Source: Methylorubrum rhodinum (GTDB taxonomy: Bacteria > Pseudomonadota > Alphaproteobacteria > Rhizobiales > Beijerinckiaceae). From it: DNA of 64,000 nt. The notes under the pieces are model-generated. The model saw only the letters and a program-made list of their open reading frames with translations. It ran no database searches and was not told the origin of the DNA. The translations under genes were made by a program, and so were the position numbers. Of this stretch, positions 38,308 to 48,243 are shown in pieces; the stretch's first letter is position 1; each line of letters opens with the position of its first letter. The stretch is taken from contig NZ_JACHOP010000005.1 of NCBI RefSeq assembly GCF_014199935.1, positions 62,001 to 126,000 of the forward strand, written 5' to 3'.

Positions 38308-38526
38308 ATGCAACAGACGATTTCGACGCTGAACCAGAGACAGATGCGGGCCCTGCAATGGCTGGCCGATCAGGAAGCCTACCGATGGATCCCGGTCCAC
38401 GACAGCGGCCCCTGCCGCACCACCCTCAACGCCCTCGTCCGCCGCGGCCTCGCGGTGCGGTCCTCGGCCAACGCCGATCACTACCGGATCACGATGCAGG
38501 GCCGCGCCGTCAGCCCTGCCGTGTGA
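38308..38526 (+). CDS. Small winged-helix-like protein
   Basis: A 72-residue protein whose middle reads as two helices and a wing: TLNQRQMRALQWLADQEAY, then PCRTTLNALVRRGLAVRSS and DHYRITMQGRAVSP. That pattern resembles MarR/PadR-like winged helices but no family is identified. ATG at 38308 chosen because the extension to 38260 would cross the hairpin at 38267-38288. It converges with the GST gene 10 bases away. Confidence 0.55.
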   Translation: MQQTISTLNQRQMRALQWLADQEAYRWIPVHDSGPCRTTLNALVRRGLAVRSSANADHYRITMQGRAVSPAV

Positions 38527-38535
38527 CGCGAGGGC

Positions 38536-39135
38536 TCAGGCCCCGTGCTCCGCGTCGAACGCCGCCGCGTAGCGGGCGCCGGGGCGATCCATGCAGCGGT
38601 CCACCCAGGCGTCGATCGCCGGCACCCCGGGCTTGCCGAACCACGCATAAGGCGAGTGCAGCAGCAGGTCGGCCGCCGTGTATCGGTCGCCGAGCAGATA
38701 GGGCCGGTCCGCCAGGGCCGCGGCGAGGCGGGCCTTGAGGTCGTCGCCGGTGCGGAACGTCTTGGCGATCCCCGGATGGTCCAGGCCGAGCGCCTGCAGT
38801 ACCAGCACCGGCTCGACCACGCCCGCGTACCACGCGAGCCAGCTCAGATAGGCGCCCCGCCGCGGGTCCCCGACCGGTACACCGAGGCCCGCCGCGGGAA
38901 ACAGCTCGGCGAGGTGCTGGATGATCGCGCTCGATTCCCAGATCGGGTGGCCGTCCTGCACGAGGAAGGGCACCTTGCCGTCCGGATGGGGATTGCGCGG
39001 ATCGCGGGCGCCGCTCCCGTCCTGCCGCGGGATCGTGACGATCTCGATGGCGACCTTATCCAAGGCGTCGAGATCCTTGAGGAGCGCGACGACCCGCGTC
39101 GAGCGGCTGTTGGGCGAGTGGTAGAGCGTGATCAT
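38536..39135 (-). CDS. Glutathione S-transferase family protein
   Basis: A 199-residue GST: thioredoxin-like N-terminal domain (about 1-78; MITLYHSPNSRSTRVVALL, then KVPFLVQDGHPIWESSAII, which supplies the glutathione-gamma-glutamyl contact ES), and an all-helical C-terminal domain (about 90-199, with YLLGDRYTAADLLLHSPY). The catalytic residue is probably Ser near 8-11. Substrate unknown. It diverges from a WYL regulator across 74 bases, so that protein may control it. Confidence 0.85.
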   Translation of the reverse strand: MITLYHSPNSRSTRVVALLKDLDALDKVAIEIVTIPRQDGSGARDPRNPHPDGKVPFLVQDGHPIWESSAIIQHLAELFPAAGLGVPVGDPRRGAYLSWLAWYAGVVEPVLVLQALGLDHPGIAKTFRTGDDLKARLAAALADRPYLLGDRYTAADLLLHSPYAWFGKPGVPAIDAWVDRCMDRPGARYAAAFDAEHGA

Positions 39136-39209
39136 CGGCGGGCTCCTGCTGGCCGGTTGGCGAGGCGTGATATACCCCACCCCACCTGCCAGTTTCCGTC
39201 AGCTGCCCG

Positions 39210-39929
39210 ATGGCCCGCACCGACCGGCTCTTCCGCCTGCTCCACGCCATGCGCGTCCTGCCCGCGCCCGTCACGGCGGCGCGGCTCGCCGAGGAGACCG
39301 GGGTGTCGCTGCGCTCGCTCTATCGCGACATCGATGCGTTGCGCGCCGCCGGCGCCCGGATCGAGGGCGAGCGCGGCTACGGCTACCGCCTGATCGAGGA
39401 CGTGGCGCTGCCGCCGCAGACTTTCGACCGCATCGAGATCGAGGCGCTGGTGCTCGGCCTGTCCGAGGTGCGCCAGATGGGCGACCCGGCGCTCGCCCAG
39501 GCCGCGGCCTCCGTGCTCGCCAAGGTCGCCGCGACCCTGCCGGACCGGGCCGAGCAGCACCTGCTGCACGCGGTCTCCCAGGTCCGCCGTTTCGAGGCGC
39601 GCTTTCCGCGCGTGCTCGACTTTGAGGGCGTGATGGCGACGATCCGGGCCGGGTGCTGGCACGAGGAGGCGCTGTCGCTCCGCTACGCCGACAAGGACGG
39701 CGCCGAGACCGAGCGCACCATCCTGCCGCTCTCCATCGTCTATCTCGACAGCAAGATGACCCTGCTGGCGTGGTGCACCTTGCGCGACGCCTTCCGCATG
39801 TTCCGCCTCGACCGCATCCGCGCGGTGGCGGCGACGGGGGCGAGCTTCCGGCCCCGCCGGGCGGCGCTGTTGCGCGGCTATCTCGCCGAACTGCGGGGCG
39901 GCCCCGCTGCGCAGGATACCCAGACGTGA
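39210..39929 (+). CDS. HTH and WYL-domain transcriptional regulator
   Basis: A 239-residue YafY/DeoR-type regulator: N-terminal helix-turn-helix about 1-60 (TAARLAEETGVSLRSLYRDID), then a WYL domain about 135-210 (LSLRYADKDGAETERTI, LPLSIVYLDSKMTLLAWC). WYL domains sense nucleic acids or small ligands. It probably controls itself and the divergent GST gene. Confidence 0.85.
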   Translation: MARTDRLFRLLHAMRVLPAPVTAARLAEETGVSLRSLYRDIDALRAAGARIEGERGYGYRLIEDVALPPQTFDRIEIEALVLGLSEVRQMGDPALAQAAASVLAKVAATLPDRAEQHLLHAVSQVRRFEARFPRVLDFEGVMATIRAGCWHEEALSLRYADKDGAETERTILPLSIVYLDSKMTLLAWCTLRDAFRMFRLDRIRAVAATGASFRPRRAALLRGYLAELRGGPAAQDTQT

Positions 39930-40019
39930 CTCGCAGGGCGCCGGCCCGTATGAGGGCCGGATGCGGCCGCGCTCGCCCGAGCCGGCCTCCCGACGCGACT
40001 TGATTCCCGAGCCTATCCG

Positions 40020-42698
40020 ATGAGCGGCGTCAACGAGATTCGATCGACCTTCCTGGACTATTTCCGGGATGCCGGGCACGCGGTGGTGCCGTCGTCCTCG
40101 CTCGTGCCGAAGAACGACCCCACGCTGATGTTCACGAACGCCGGCATGGTGCAGTTCAAGAACGTCTTCACGGGGGTCGAGAAGCGCCCGTATGTGAAGG
40201 CGACCTCCTCGCAGAAGTGCGTCCGCGCCGGCGGCAAGCACAACGATCTCGACAATGTCGGCTACACCGCCCGGCACCACACCTTCTTCGAGATGCTCGG
40301 CAACTTCTCGTTCGGCGACTATTTCAAGGCCGACGCGATCGAGCTTGCCTGGACGCTGATCACCAAGGAGTTCGGGCTCTCTGCCGAAAAGCTCCTCGTC
40401 ACGGTCTATGCCGACGATGATGAAGCCGCTGGTCTGTGGAAAAAAATCGCGGGGTTCGGCGACGAAAAAATCATCCGCATCGGCACCTCGGACAATTTCT
40501 GGCAGATGGGCGACACCGGCCCCTGCGGCCCGTGCTCCGAGATCTTCATCGACCAGGGCCCGGCGCTGCAGGGCGGCCCGCCCGGCTCGCCGGACGAGGA
40601 CGGCGACCGCTTCCTCGAGTTCTGGAACCTCGTGTTCATGCAATACGAGCAGATCGAGCCGGGGGTGCGCAATCCGCTGCCGCGGCCCTCGATCGACACC
40701 GGCATGGGCCTGGAGCGCATGGCCGCGATCCTCCAGGGCGTCCACTCGAACTACGACACCGACCTGTTCCGCGCGCTGATCGATGCCGTCGCGCACGCCG
40801 TGTCGAAGGCGCCGGAGCCCGCGACGCGCGCCTCATACCGCGTCATCGCCGACCACCTGCGCTCGACCTCGTTCCTCATCGCCGACGGCGTGCTGCCCTC
40901 GAACGAGGGCCGCGGCTACGTGCTGCGCCGGATCATGCGCCGCGCCATGCGCCATCTCGAACTGCTCGGCGCCCGCGAGCCGGTGATGTACCGCCTCGTC
41001 CCCGCGCTGATGCGCGAGATGGGGCAGGCCTTCCCCGAGCTCACCCGCAGCGAGGCGCTGATCTCGGAGACCCTGCGTCTGGAAGAAGGCCGATTCCGCA
41101 AGACCCTGGAGCGGGGCCTCGCCATCCTCGACGCCGAGACCCGCGATCTCGGCCAGGGTCAGAACCTGTCGGGCGAGACCGCCTTCACCCTCTACGACAC
41201 CTACGGCTTCCCCCTGGATCTCACGCAGGACGCCCTGAAGGCCCGCGGCATCGGCGTCGACACGGAGGCGTTCTCCGCCGCGATGCAGCGCCAGAAGCAG
41301 GCCGCGCGCGCCGCGTGGCAGGGTTCGGGCGAGGCCGCGACCGAGACGGTCTGGTTCGGCATCAAGGAGCGCACCGGCGCCACCGAATTTCTGGGATACG
41401 ACTCGGAGGTCGCCGAGGCCGTGGTCGGCGCGGTGCTGCGCGAGGGCGCCGAGGTCGAGGCGCTCGAGGCCGGCGAGAGCGGCCTCGTCGTCGTCAACCA
41501 GACGCCGTTCTACGGCGAGTCCGGCGGCCAAGTGGGTGACACCGGCATCATCGCCGGCCCCGGCCTCAGGGCCCGCGTGACCGGTACGGAGAAGAAGCTC
41601 GGCGACCTGTTCGTCCACCACGTCACGGTGGAGGAGGGCACGCTCGCGCGCGACGCCGCCATCGAGCTGAAGGTGGACCACGCCCGCCGCGCCGCGATCC
41701 GCGCCAACCACTCGGCGACCCACCTGCTGCACGAGGCGCTACGGCAGGTGCTCGGCGACCACGTCGCGCAGAAGGGCTCGCTCGTCGCGCCCGAGCGCCT
41801 GCGCTTCGACATCAGCCACCCCAAGCCCATCGACGAGGCCGAGCTGACCCGCGTGGAGGAGATCGCCAACGCGGTGCTGCTCCAGAACGCCCCCGTCGTG
41901 ACCAAGCTGATGGCGGTGGACGAGGCGATCGAATCCGGGGCGCGTGCCCTGTTCGGCGAGAAGTACGGCGACGAGGTGCGCGTCGTCTCCATGGGCCGGC
42001 CCGTGGACGACGATGGGCTTGAGGTCGAGGGCGGGCGGCTGCCCAACTTCTCCATCGAACTCTGCGGCGGCACCCACGTGGCGCATCTCGGCCAGATCGG
42101 CCAGATCACCGTGCTCGGCGAGAGCGCGGTGGGCGCCGGCGTGCGCCGCATCGAGGCGATGACCGGGCACAATGCCCGCCGCCACCGGCAGGCCGAGAGC
42201 CGCACGCTCTCGCAGCTTGCCGGCCTGATCAAGGCGCCGGTCGCCGACGTGCCGGACCGCCTCGCCTCCCTCATCGAGGATCGCCGTCGGCTGGAGAAAG
42301 AACTGGCCGATGCGCGGAAAAAGATCGCCATGGGCGGTGCTGCCGGCGGGGGCGACGAGGCCCGCGAGGTCAATGGCGTGAAGCTGATGGCGCGCGTGGT
42401 CGAGGGCGTCGAGATGCGCGACCTCAAGGGTCTGGCCGACGAGGGCAAGACCCGGCTCGGCTCCGGCATCGTCGCCATCGTCGGCGTCGCGCCGGACGGC
42501 AAGGCTGGGCTCGTCGTCGGCGTCACCGAGGACCTGACCGGGCGCTACGACGCGGTCGGCCTCGTGCGCGCGGGCGCGGGCCATCTCGGCGGCAAGGGCG
42601 GCGGCGGACGCCGCGACATGGCCCAGGCCGGCGGCCCCGACGGCAAAGGGGCGGACGCCGCGCTGGCCGCCATCGCCGAGGCGCTGGCCGCGGCCTGA
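40020..42698 (+). CDS. alaS: Alanyl-tRNA synthetase
   Basis: An 892-residue class II synthetase with its four usual parts. Aminoacylation domain about 1-365 ([37 protein letters not shown]), tRNA-recognition part, editing domain about 555-715 with zinc-ligand motifs HSATHLLH and CGGTHV, and C-terminal oligomerisation/C-Ala domain ([13 protein letters not shown]). It loads tRNA-Ala and clears mischarged Ser and Gly. The gene stands alone. Confidence 0.97.
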   Translation: MSGVNEIRSTFLDYFRDAGHAVVPSSSLVPKNDPTLMFTNAGMVQFKNVFTGVEKRPYVKATSSQKCVRAGGKHNDLDNVGYTARHHTFFEMLGNFSFGDYFKADAIELAWTLITKEFGLSAEKLLVTVYADDDEAAGLWKKIAGFGDEKIIRIGTSDNFWQMGDTGPCGPCSEIFIDQGPALQGGPPGSPDEDGDRFLEFWNLVFMQYEQIEPGVRNPLPRPSIDTGMGLERMAAILQGVHSNYDTDLFRALIDAVAHAVSKAPEPATRASYRVIADHLRSTSFLIADGVLPSNEGRGYVLRRIMRRAMRHLELLGAREPVMYRLVPALMREMGQAFPELTRSEALISETLRLEEGRFRKTLERGLAILDAETRDLGQGQNLSGETAFTLYDTYGFPLDLTQDALKARGIGVDTEAFSAAMQRQKQAARAAWQGSGEAATETVWFGIKERTGATEFLGYDSEVAEAVVGAVLREGAEVEALEAGESGLVVVNQTPFYGESGGQVGDTGIIAGPGLRARVTGTEKKLGDLFVHHVTVEEGTLARDAAIELKVDHARRAAIRANHSATHLLHEALRQVLGDHVAQKGSLVAPERLRFDISHPKPIDEAELTRVEEIANAVLLQNAPVVTKLMAVDEAIESGARALFGEKYGDEVRVVSMGRPVDDDGLEVEGGRLPNFSIELCGGTHVAHLGQIGQITVLGESAVGAGVRRIEAMTGHNARRHRQAESRTLSQLAGLIKAPVADVPDRLASLIEDRRRLEKELADARKKIAMGGAAGGGDEAREVNGVKLMARVVEGVEMRDLKGLADEGKTRLGSGIVAIVGVAPDGKAGLVVGVTEDLTGRYDAVGLVRAGAGHLGGKGGGGRRDMAQAGGPDGKGADAALAAIAEALAAA

Positions 42699-42881
42699 GG
42701 CGCCGCTCGCCCAGCGAAATGCATGAAAAGTTTATCGATCACGGAACGGTGAGGGAGATCGCGGCTTGTCTGGCCGCGCCCCCACCCGCGTTCGGCCGGA
42801 CGGCCCGCATCGTCGGCGGCCCGGTCTCGCACGCCCGTTGCATCGAAGGCGTCCCGTCGCCTTCAGGACATCCGTGATCCG

Positions 42882-43946
42882 ATGAAGCTCTTTCGCTGCC
42901 AGTCCTGCGACAACATCCTGTATTTCGAGAACCGCACCTGCCAGCGCTGCGGCCACCGGCTCGGCTACCTGCCGCAGGCCGGAACGCTCTCGGCGCTGGA
43001 GCCCGCGGGCGACAACCATGCCTGGACGCCGCTGGCGGTCCCCGAGAGCCCGAGCTTCCTCTGCACCAACGCCGCGCACGACACCTGCAACTGGCTGGTC
43101 CCTCCGGGCTCGACCGACGCGTTCTGCCTCGCCTGCCGCCACAACGGCACGGTGCCGGACGTCTCCGACCCGGTGAACCTGCAGCGCTGGCAGGAGATGG
43201 AACTGGCCAAGCACCGGCTGTTCTACACGCTGCTGCGCTGGAACCTGCCGCTCCAGACCCGCGCCGAGGACCCGGAGCACGGGCTGATCTTCAACTTCCT
43301 GGCCGACCCGCCCGCCGCCGAGGGCCCCAAGGTGATGACCGGCCACGAGAACGGCGTCATCACCATCGCCCTGATCGAGGCCGACCCGGCCGAGCGCGAG
43401 AAGCGCCGCACCGGCATGGGCGAGCCCTACCGGACGCTGCTCGGCCATTTCCGCCACGAGGTCGGGCACCATTACTGGGACATCCTCGTGCGGGATGCGG
43501 GCAAGCTCGAGCCCTGCCGGGCGATGTTCGGCGACGATTCGCAGGATTACGGCGAGGCGCTCAAGCGCCACTACGACCAGGGCCCGCCCGCCGACTGGCA
43601 GGAGAACTTCGTCTCGGCCTACGCGACGACGCACCCCTGGGAGGACTTCGCCGAGACCTGGGCCCATTACCTCCACATCGTCGACACGCTGGAGATGGCC
43701 TCGGCCTTCGGCCTGCAGGTGAAGCCCGACGTGGATCGCTCCGGCGAGATCTCCACCCGGATCGCGTTCGACCCCTACGCCGCCGAGACGATCGAGCAGA
43801 TCGTGGATGCGTGGCTACCGCTGGTGTTCGCGCTCAACAGCATGAACCGGGCGATGGGCGAGGGCGACCTCTACCCGTTCGTGATCGCCCCGCCGGTGGT
43901 GCGCAAGCTCGGCTTCATCCACGGGCTCGTGCACGGGCGGGTGTGA
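42882..43946 (+). CDS. Zinc-ribbon metallopeptidase-like protein
   Basis: A 354-residue cytoplasmic protein. Two Cys-rich N-terminal elements look like zinc ribbons: CQSCDNILYFENRTCQRCG at residues 6-24 and CTNAAHDTCNW with FCLACRHN at about 62-95. A zincin motif HEVGHHYWD follows near residue 193, with a later Glu-containing segment (WEDFAETWAHY) that could be the third ligand. This fits the putative zinc-binding metallopeptidase (DUF2248-type) family. Substrate unknown. AG-rich ribosome site weak; ATG at 42882 puts the first ribbon at the N-terminus. Confidence 0.8.
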   Translation: MKLFRCQSCDNILYFENRTCQRCGHRLGYLPQAGTLSALEPAGDNHAWTPLAVPESPSFLCTNAAHDTCNWLVPPGSTDAFCLACRHNGTVPDVSDPVNLQRWQEMELAKHRLFYTLLRWNLPLQTRAEDPEHGLIFNFLADPPAAEGPKVMTGHENGVITIALIEADPAEREKRRTGMGEPYRTLLGHFRHEVGHHYWDILVRDAGKLEPCRAMFGDDSQDYGEALKRHYDQGPPADWQENFVSAYATTHPWEDFAETWAHYLHIVDTLEMASAFGLQVKPDVDRSGEISTRIAFDPYAAETIEQIVDAWLPLVFALNSMNRAMGEGDLYPFVIAPPVVRKLGFIHGLVHGRV

Positions 43947-43964
43947 CGTTCATGACACCCGCAC

Positions 43965-44000
43965 CGTCATTGCGGGCGCTGATAAGCGAACCCGGAATCC
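43965..44000. repeat. Repeat family C, half copy
   Basis: CGTCATTGCGGG, 15 bases, CCCGGAATCC: the left half of the palindrome seen whole at 23715-23827. The right half is missing; family F sequence follows. Confidence 0.55.
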
Positions 44001-44007
44001 ACCTGTG

Positions 44008-44055
44008 ATACCATTTCCAAATGATTAGACCGCTCTGATCATCCGGATACGGTAT
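44008..44055. repeat. Interspersed palindrome, family F
   Basis: Two 18-base arms in inverted orientation, ATACCATTTCCAAATGAT and ATCATCCGGATACGGTAT, matching at 14 of 18 positions, around AGACCGCTCT. One copy in this window; it lies 35 bases from the IS element. Confidence 0.55.
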
Positions 44056-44227
44056 GACTGGCTCGTCCCATCAAACCCTCTCATCCTGAGAGGCTGTGAG
44101 CCAAACAGTTTGCGCGCGCGGTGTATACGGCCGGCGGGTGAACTCTATCGGACGGTGCGAGCGCTCGTCCGCCGGTTCGATCGGTTCGACGGGCCTGGCA
44201 GCCAAGCCCCGCGGAGTTCCGGGCGCC

Positions 44228-45656
44228 TCAGGCCGGTCGGGCGGCGCGCAGGCGGCGTTCGGTGAGGATGTTGAGCGCCAGGGCGAAGCCGCTCATCCAG
44301 TTCTGGACCTTGCGCAGGCCGCGCACCCGCAGGCGGTCGAGGCTGAGGTTGCGCAGGTGGGCATGGATCAGTTCGCAGCGGGCGCGGCGCTGGACCACCG
44401 CCTGGACTTGCGGCGTCGCCATGCGGGTGCGCCAGGTGGCGACGCCAGGGCCGTCGGTCTTGCGGACGCGGTAGGGATCGGTGCCGGCCGCGTGCGCCGC
44501 CTCGATGTCGGCCGCGCACTGGAAGCCGCCATCGACGAGGTAGCGCCGAGCCCGATGCCCGTAGCGGGCGGCGAGCGCGGCCGCCATCGGCTCGGCCAGG
44601 CCGCGGTCGGAGCCGACGTTGCCCACCTGCACGCCCACCACGAGCCCGCTGGCCGGCAGGCTGGCGATCTGCACGTTGTAGGCCGGCCTGTCCTTCGACA
44701 AGCTCAGGATGAGGGCCGCCGTCGGCCATCTTCATCACCCGCGCCTGCGGATCGGTGGTCGAGGCCCGCGGCGCCTTCGGCTCGGCGGCCTTCCCCGAGC
44801 CCGTCTCGGCCCCTGTCTCGACATCTTGGGGCGCAGCTGTCGGAACGGCGGCTGGCTCCTGGGTTACGCTGCCCGCGCCACGGTCCGTGTCGTCGCCTTG
44901 GCTCCTGCCGTTGCGGCCCCTCTCGCGGGCCGCGCGCTGTGCCTCGATCTCCCCCAGCGCGGTCAGCGCCTGCCCGACGCGCGCCAGACGCTCGCGCGCC
45001 GCGCTCTCCCGCCGCGCCTGCCGCCGCCGGCCCGAGGCCCCGGGCGCCGCCGCCTCGTCCTGCGCCAGACCCGCCAGAACCGCCTGCGCCCGGGCGTAGG
45101 CCTCCTCCAGCGTCGCCCGCCGCCGGAACGAGGCCGCCCCCGCACTCGCGCGCACCCGCACCCCGTCCTGAGCGATCTCGTCGAGATCGACCAAGCCTGC
45201 CAGCGACAGGCTCGCCACATGGCGCGCCAGCAGGTCGTCGATGTCCACGCTCGGGTCGTTGCGGAAGTCCGACAGGGCATGGTGGTTCACGCCCACACCG
45301 CCGCACAGCCAGCGATAGGCCGGCGCGCTCACGCACAGCCGCGCCACCGCCCGTGCGCTGCCGACTCCGTCGCTGGTCGCAGAGAGCCACAGCGCCAGCA
45401 GCAGGTGCGGCGCGGTCTGCGCCTGACCCGGCCGGCCCTCGCGCGCCTTGATCCGCGCCTCGAAGCCCGAGAAGTCCACCTGCGCGGCATAGGCCCAGAT
45501 CGCCCGCGCCGGATGGTCCGCCTCGATCAGCCCGTCCAGATCGAGCCAGTCCAGCCGCACCTGCGCCCGGCACGGCATCCGCAGGCGGGCCCCGCCGCGC
45601 GAACCCGGCGAGGCCGGAACCGGATGCTCCGCAAGCTCCGCAAACAGCCCGCCCAT
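44228..45656 (-). pseudogene. IS1182-type transposase, frameshifted
   Basis: Two frames together make a complete IS1182 transposase. The first frame (about 313 codons from ATG 45656) holds the N-terminal part: DLDGLIEADHPARAIWAY, ALWLSATSDGVGSARAVARL, GGVGVNHHALSDFRNDP, DEIAQDGVRVRASAG, then VMKMADGG. After 25 foreign bases at 44690-44714 the second frame continues with RPAYNVQIA, YLVDGGF and the end. If the foreign piece is replaced by the one codon expected there, 1407 bases remain, exactly 469 codons. The start is placed at 45656 because the frame upstream runs out of the element. Confidence 0.85.
44690..44714. repeat. Short repeat unit inserted in the transposase gene
   Basis: On the minus strand: CCTCATCCTGAG, CTTG, TCGAAGGAC. 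It shares CCTCATCCTGAG and TCGAAGGA with family A copies but has a four-base spacer in place of the variable hairpin. It lies exactly where the transposase loses frame. Confidence 0.75.
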
Positions 45657-45828
45657 CCCGGCTTCTCCCTCGCTCAACACGGGGAACCACCCAGGCTCGC
45701 CTCCTGCAACGACGCAGTCGAAAAATTCACAACCTCTGAGCACGGCCTCGGCCTGACCCGAGCCTTGGGCTCAAGCGGCGAGCCCCTATCTGGAGCCCAC
45801 CCGGCTCCTCCCGCCTCAAGGCCCCGCG

Positions 45829-46761
45829 ATGCAGCTCACCGGACTCCACCACGTCACCGCGATCACGGCGCGCGCGGCCGACAACCTCGCCTTCTACACC
45901 CGCGTGCTCGGCCTCCGGCTGGTCAAGAAGACGGTCAACCAGGACGACGTCTCGGCCTACCACCTGTTCTACGCCGACGGGCGCGCCTCGCCGGGCTCGG
46001 ACCTCACCTTCTTCGACTGGCCGGCCCCGCCGGAGCGCCGCGGCGGCAACAGCATCGTCCGCACGGCCTTTCGCGTGTCGGGGGAGGGGGCCTTCGACTG
46101 GTGGCGCGCGCATCTCGGCCGCCAGGGCGTGAGCCACCATCCGGCGATCCTGCGCGACGGGCGCCTGACCCTCGACTTCGAGGACGGCGAGGGCCAGCGT
46201 CTCAGCCTGATCGACGACGGCGGCAGGGGCGAAGCCCATCCGTGGGAGGCCAGCCCGGTGCCGGCGGCCCATCAGATCCGCGGCCTCGGTCCGATCCGCC
46301 TCGCGGTGGCGCAGCCTGAGCGCACGGAAGCCGTGCTCACCGAGGTGATGGGCTTTGTCCGCGCTCGCACCTTCGAATTGCCCGAGGGTGAGGTCACCGT
46401 GTTCGAGACCGGCCCCGGCGGCCCGGCGGCGGAGGTGCATCTCCTGCGGGACCCGAGCGCAACCGCCCGCCAGGGCGCGGGCGGCGTCCACCACGTCGCC
46501 TTCCGGGTGCCGGATGCCGATTACGAGGCCTGGGCCGACCGGCTGAAGCAGCGCCGCATGCCCTCCAGTGGCCCGGTCGACCGCTACTACTTCCGCAGCC
46601 TCTATTTCCGCGAGCCCAACGGCATCCTGTTCGAGATCGCCACCGACGGCCCGGGCTTCGCCACCGACGAGCCGATGGAGACCTTGGGCGAGCGCCTCGC
46701 CCTGCCGCCGTTCCTGGAGTCGCGCCGGGCCGAGATCGAGGCGGGGCTGAAGCCGCTGTGA
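45829..46761 (+). CDS. VOC-superfamily ring-cleaving dioxygenase-like protein
   Basis: A 310-residue protein made of two glyoxalase/VOC modules (about 1-145 and 150-305), similar to MhqO/YfiE-type dioxygenases. It starts [20 protein letters not shown]; the metal site should use His in LHHVT, a His in GVHHVAF near residue 223 and a Glu late in the second module ([13 protein letters not shown]). Likely substrates are hydroquinones or similar phenols. The stop overlaps a GTG of the next frame; see the following gene. Confidence 0.8.
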   Translation: MQLTGLHHVTAITARAADNLAFYTRVLGLRLVKKTVNQDDVSAYHLFYADGRASPGSDLTFFDWPAPPERRGGNSIVRTAFRVSGEGAFDWWRAHLGRQGVSHHPAILRDGRLTLDFEDGEGQRLSLIDDGGRGEAHPWEASPVPAAHQIRGLGPIRLAVAQPERTEAVLTEVMGFVRARTFELPEGEVTVFETGPGGPAAEVHLLRDPSATARQGAGGVHHVAFRVPDADYEAWADRLKQRRMPSSGPVDRYYFRSLYFREPNGILFEIATDGPGFATDEPMETLGERLALPPFLESRRAEIEAGLKPL

Positions 46762-46775
46762 GCCGGGGAGGCGGG

Positions 46776-47240
46776 ATGATGCGCAGCGCGGCGGCCGCGC
46801 TTCTTCTCGCGGGATCGACCATCGCCGCGAGCGCGACGGAGGCGACCGCGCCACGGACACGGCCGGCACCGGCGGGCGGCGGAGCGAAGGTCTGCCTGCT
46901 TTACGCGAACCGGATCGGCCTCGCGGGCCGCCTGATCAGGCGGACCTATCCCGGACCACCGAATTACGAGAGCGTCGCCCGCGGCGACCGCCCGGAGACG
47001 GTGCTCGTCCTCGCTCTCACCAAGCCCGCCTGCATGGCGGAGGACAAGACCGATCGGGATGGGACGAGCCCGGCCATCGCCCGCATCACCGAAGTCCAAC
47101 TCGCGGCCACCACGCGCGATCTCGGCGGCATCAAGCCGGGTCGGGCCCTCCGTGTCACGGGCCAGGCCTTCGCGGCCCATACCGGCCATCACCACACGCC
47201 GATCATCCTGGGCGACGTACGGGTCGAGCCGAGCCCGTGA
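46776..47240 (+). CDS. Secreted protein, DUF4431-like
   Basis: A 154-residue protein with a signal peptide (RSAAAALLLAGSTIAASA). The C-terminal half, from AGRLIRRTYPGPPNYESVARGD to the end, resembles DUF4431, a small domain at the ends of periplasmic proteins. It is 15 bases downstream of the dioxygenase gene and probably in its operon. The ATG at 46776 has GGGGAGG in front; a GTG at 46758 overlapping the previous stop is an alternative. Confidence 0.6.
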   Translation: MMRSAAAALLLAGSTIAASATEATAPRTRPAPAGGGAKVCLLYANRIGLAGRLIRRTYPGPPNYESVARGDRPETVLVLALTKPACMAEDKTDRDGTSPAIARITEVQLAATTRDLGGIKPGRALRVTGQAFAAHTGHHHTPIILGDVRVEPSP

Positions 47241-47418
47241 CCTCGGAGCGGACCGTCGCCGATGCGCTCATCAGAGGGCAGGCATGCATCGGTTTCAAGA
47301 ACAGTTCCAGACAAAGACGCATTCCGGTGGCTGTGGCAGCCCTGCGTCTTGACGTGGTTGCTGCACCTGCGAGAAGACCCCGCGCGAGACGCTTCGAGAA
47401 TCGGGAAACCTGCGGCCG

Positions 47419-48192
47419 ATGAGCAAGTACAACGAGGAGCGCGTCCTCTCCGTCCACCACTGGACCGACACGCTCTTCTCCTTCCGGACCACCCGCGATC
47501 CCTCGTTCCGCTTCCGCAACGGCGAGTTCACGATGATCGGCATCGAGGTCGAGGGGCGCCCGCTCCTGCGCGCCTACTCGGTGGTCTCGGCCAATTACGA
47601 GGAGGAGCTGGAGTTCTTCTCGATCAAGGTGCCGAACGGCCCGCTGACCAGCAAGCTCCAGCACCTCAAGGTCGGCGATCCCGTGATGATCGGCAAGAAG
47701 CCGACCGGCACGCTGGTGCTCGACAACCTCCTGCCCGGCCGCCACCTCTACCTGCTCGGCACCGGCACCGGGCTCGCCCCGTTCCTGTCGATCATCAAGG
47801 ACCCGGAGACCTACGACCGCTTCGAGAAGGTCGTGCTGGTCCATGGCTGCCGTCAGGTGCAGGAACTGGCCTACGGCGAGACCATCACCGAGACCCTGCC
47901 TCGCCACGAGTTTTTGGGCGAGATGATCGCGAATCAGCTGATCTACTACCCGACCGTGACCCGCGAGCCGTTCCGCAACCGCGGCCGGATCACCGACCTG
48001 ATGACCTCGGGCAAGCTGTTCGAGGATATCGGCCTGCCGCCCATGTCGATCGAGGCCGACCGCTTCATGCTGTGCGGCTCGCCGGAGATGATCAAGGACA
48101 CCCGCGAGATGCTGACGGGGCTGGGCTACGAGGAGGGCAACCACGGCGAGGCGGCCCACTACGTCATCGAGAAGGCCTTCGTCGAGAAGTGA
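47419..48192 (+). CDS. fpr: Ferredoxin--NADP reductase
   Basis: A 257-residue subclass-I bacterial FNR. The FAD motif is RAYSVVSANYEE near residue 50, the NADP motif GTGTGLAPFLSI near 112, and the C-terminus is VIEKAFVEK, the bacterial type that stacks on FAD. It swaps electrons between NADPH and ferredoxin or flavodoxin, often under oxidative stress. A family A repeat begins 52 bases after the stop. Confidence 0.92.
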   Translation: MSKYNEERVLSVHHWTDTLFSFRTTRDPSFRFRNGEFTMIGIEVEGRPLLRAYSVVSANYEEELEFFSIKVPNGPLTSKLQHLKVGDPVMIGKKPTGTLVLDNLLPGRHLYLLGTGTGLAPFLSIIKDPETYDRFEKVVLVHGCRQVQELAYGETITETLPRHEFLGEMIANQLIYYPTVTREPFRNRGRITDLMTSGKLFEDIGLPPMSIEADRFMLCGSPEMIKDTREMLTGLGYEEGNHGEAAHYVIEKAFVEK

Positions 48193-48243
48193 TTTTTTGG
48201 GGGAGGGGCGGCGCGCCGCCCCTCCGCCGATCCAACCCATCCC

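Larger units (their letters stand above)
44091..45735 (-). mobile_element. IS1182-family insertion sequence, damaged
   Basis: A 1645-base element. Ends begin AGGCTGTGA on the left and AGGTTGTGA on the right (as read inward), short imperfect terminal inverted repeats; both are bordered by CTGAG. It contains one transposase gene on the minus strand, disrupted by a 25-base insertion. The element sits between a metallopeptidase gene and a VOC-dioxygenase gene without cutting either. Confidence 0.75.
44086..45740. repeat. 5-bp direct repeats flanking the IS element
   Basis: CTGAG occurs at 44086-44090 and again at 45736-45740, just outside the terminal inverted repeats. The left copy is the end of TCATCCTGAG, an arm of repeat family A. 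These look like target-site duplications. Confidence 0.5.

Noticed and set aside
47241..47418. Possible small genes between the DUF4431-like gene and fpr
   Set aside because: Short frames here run into fpr in the wrong frame and have no ribosome site or recognisable sequence.
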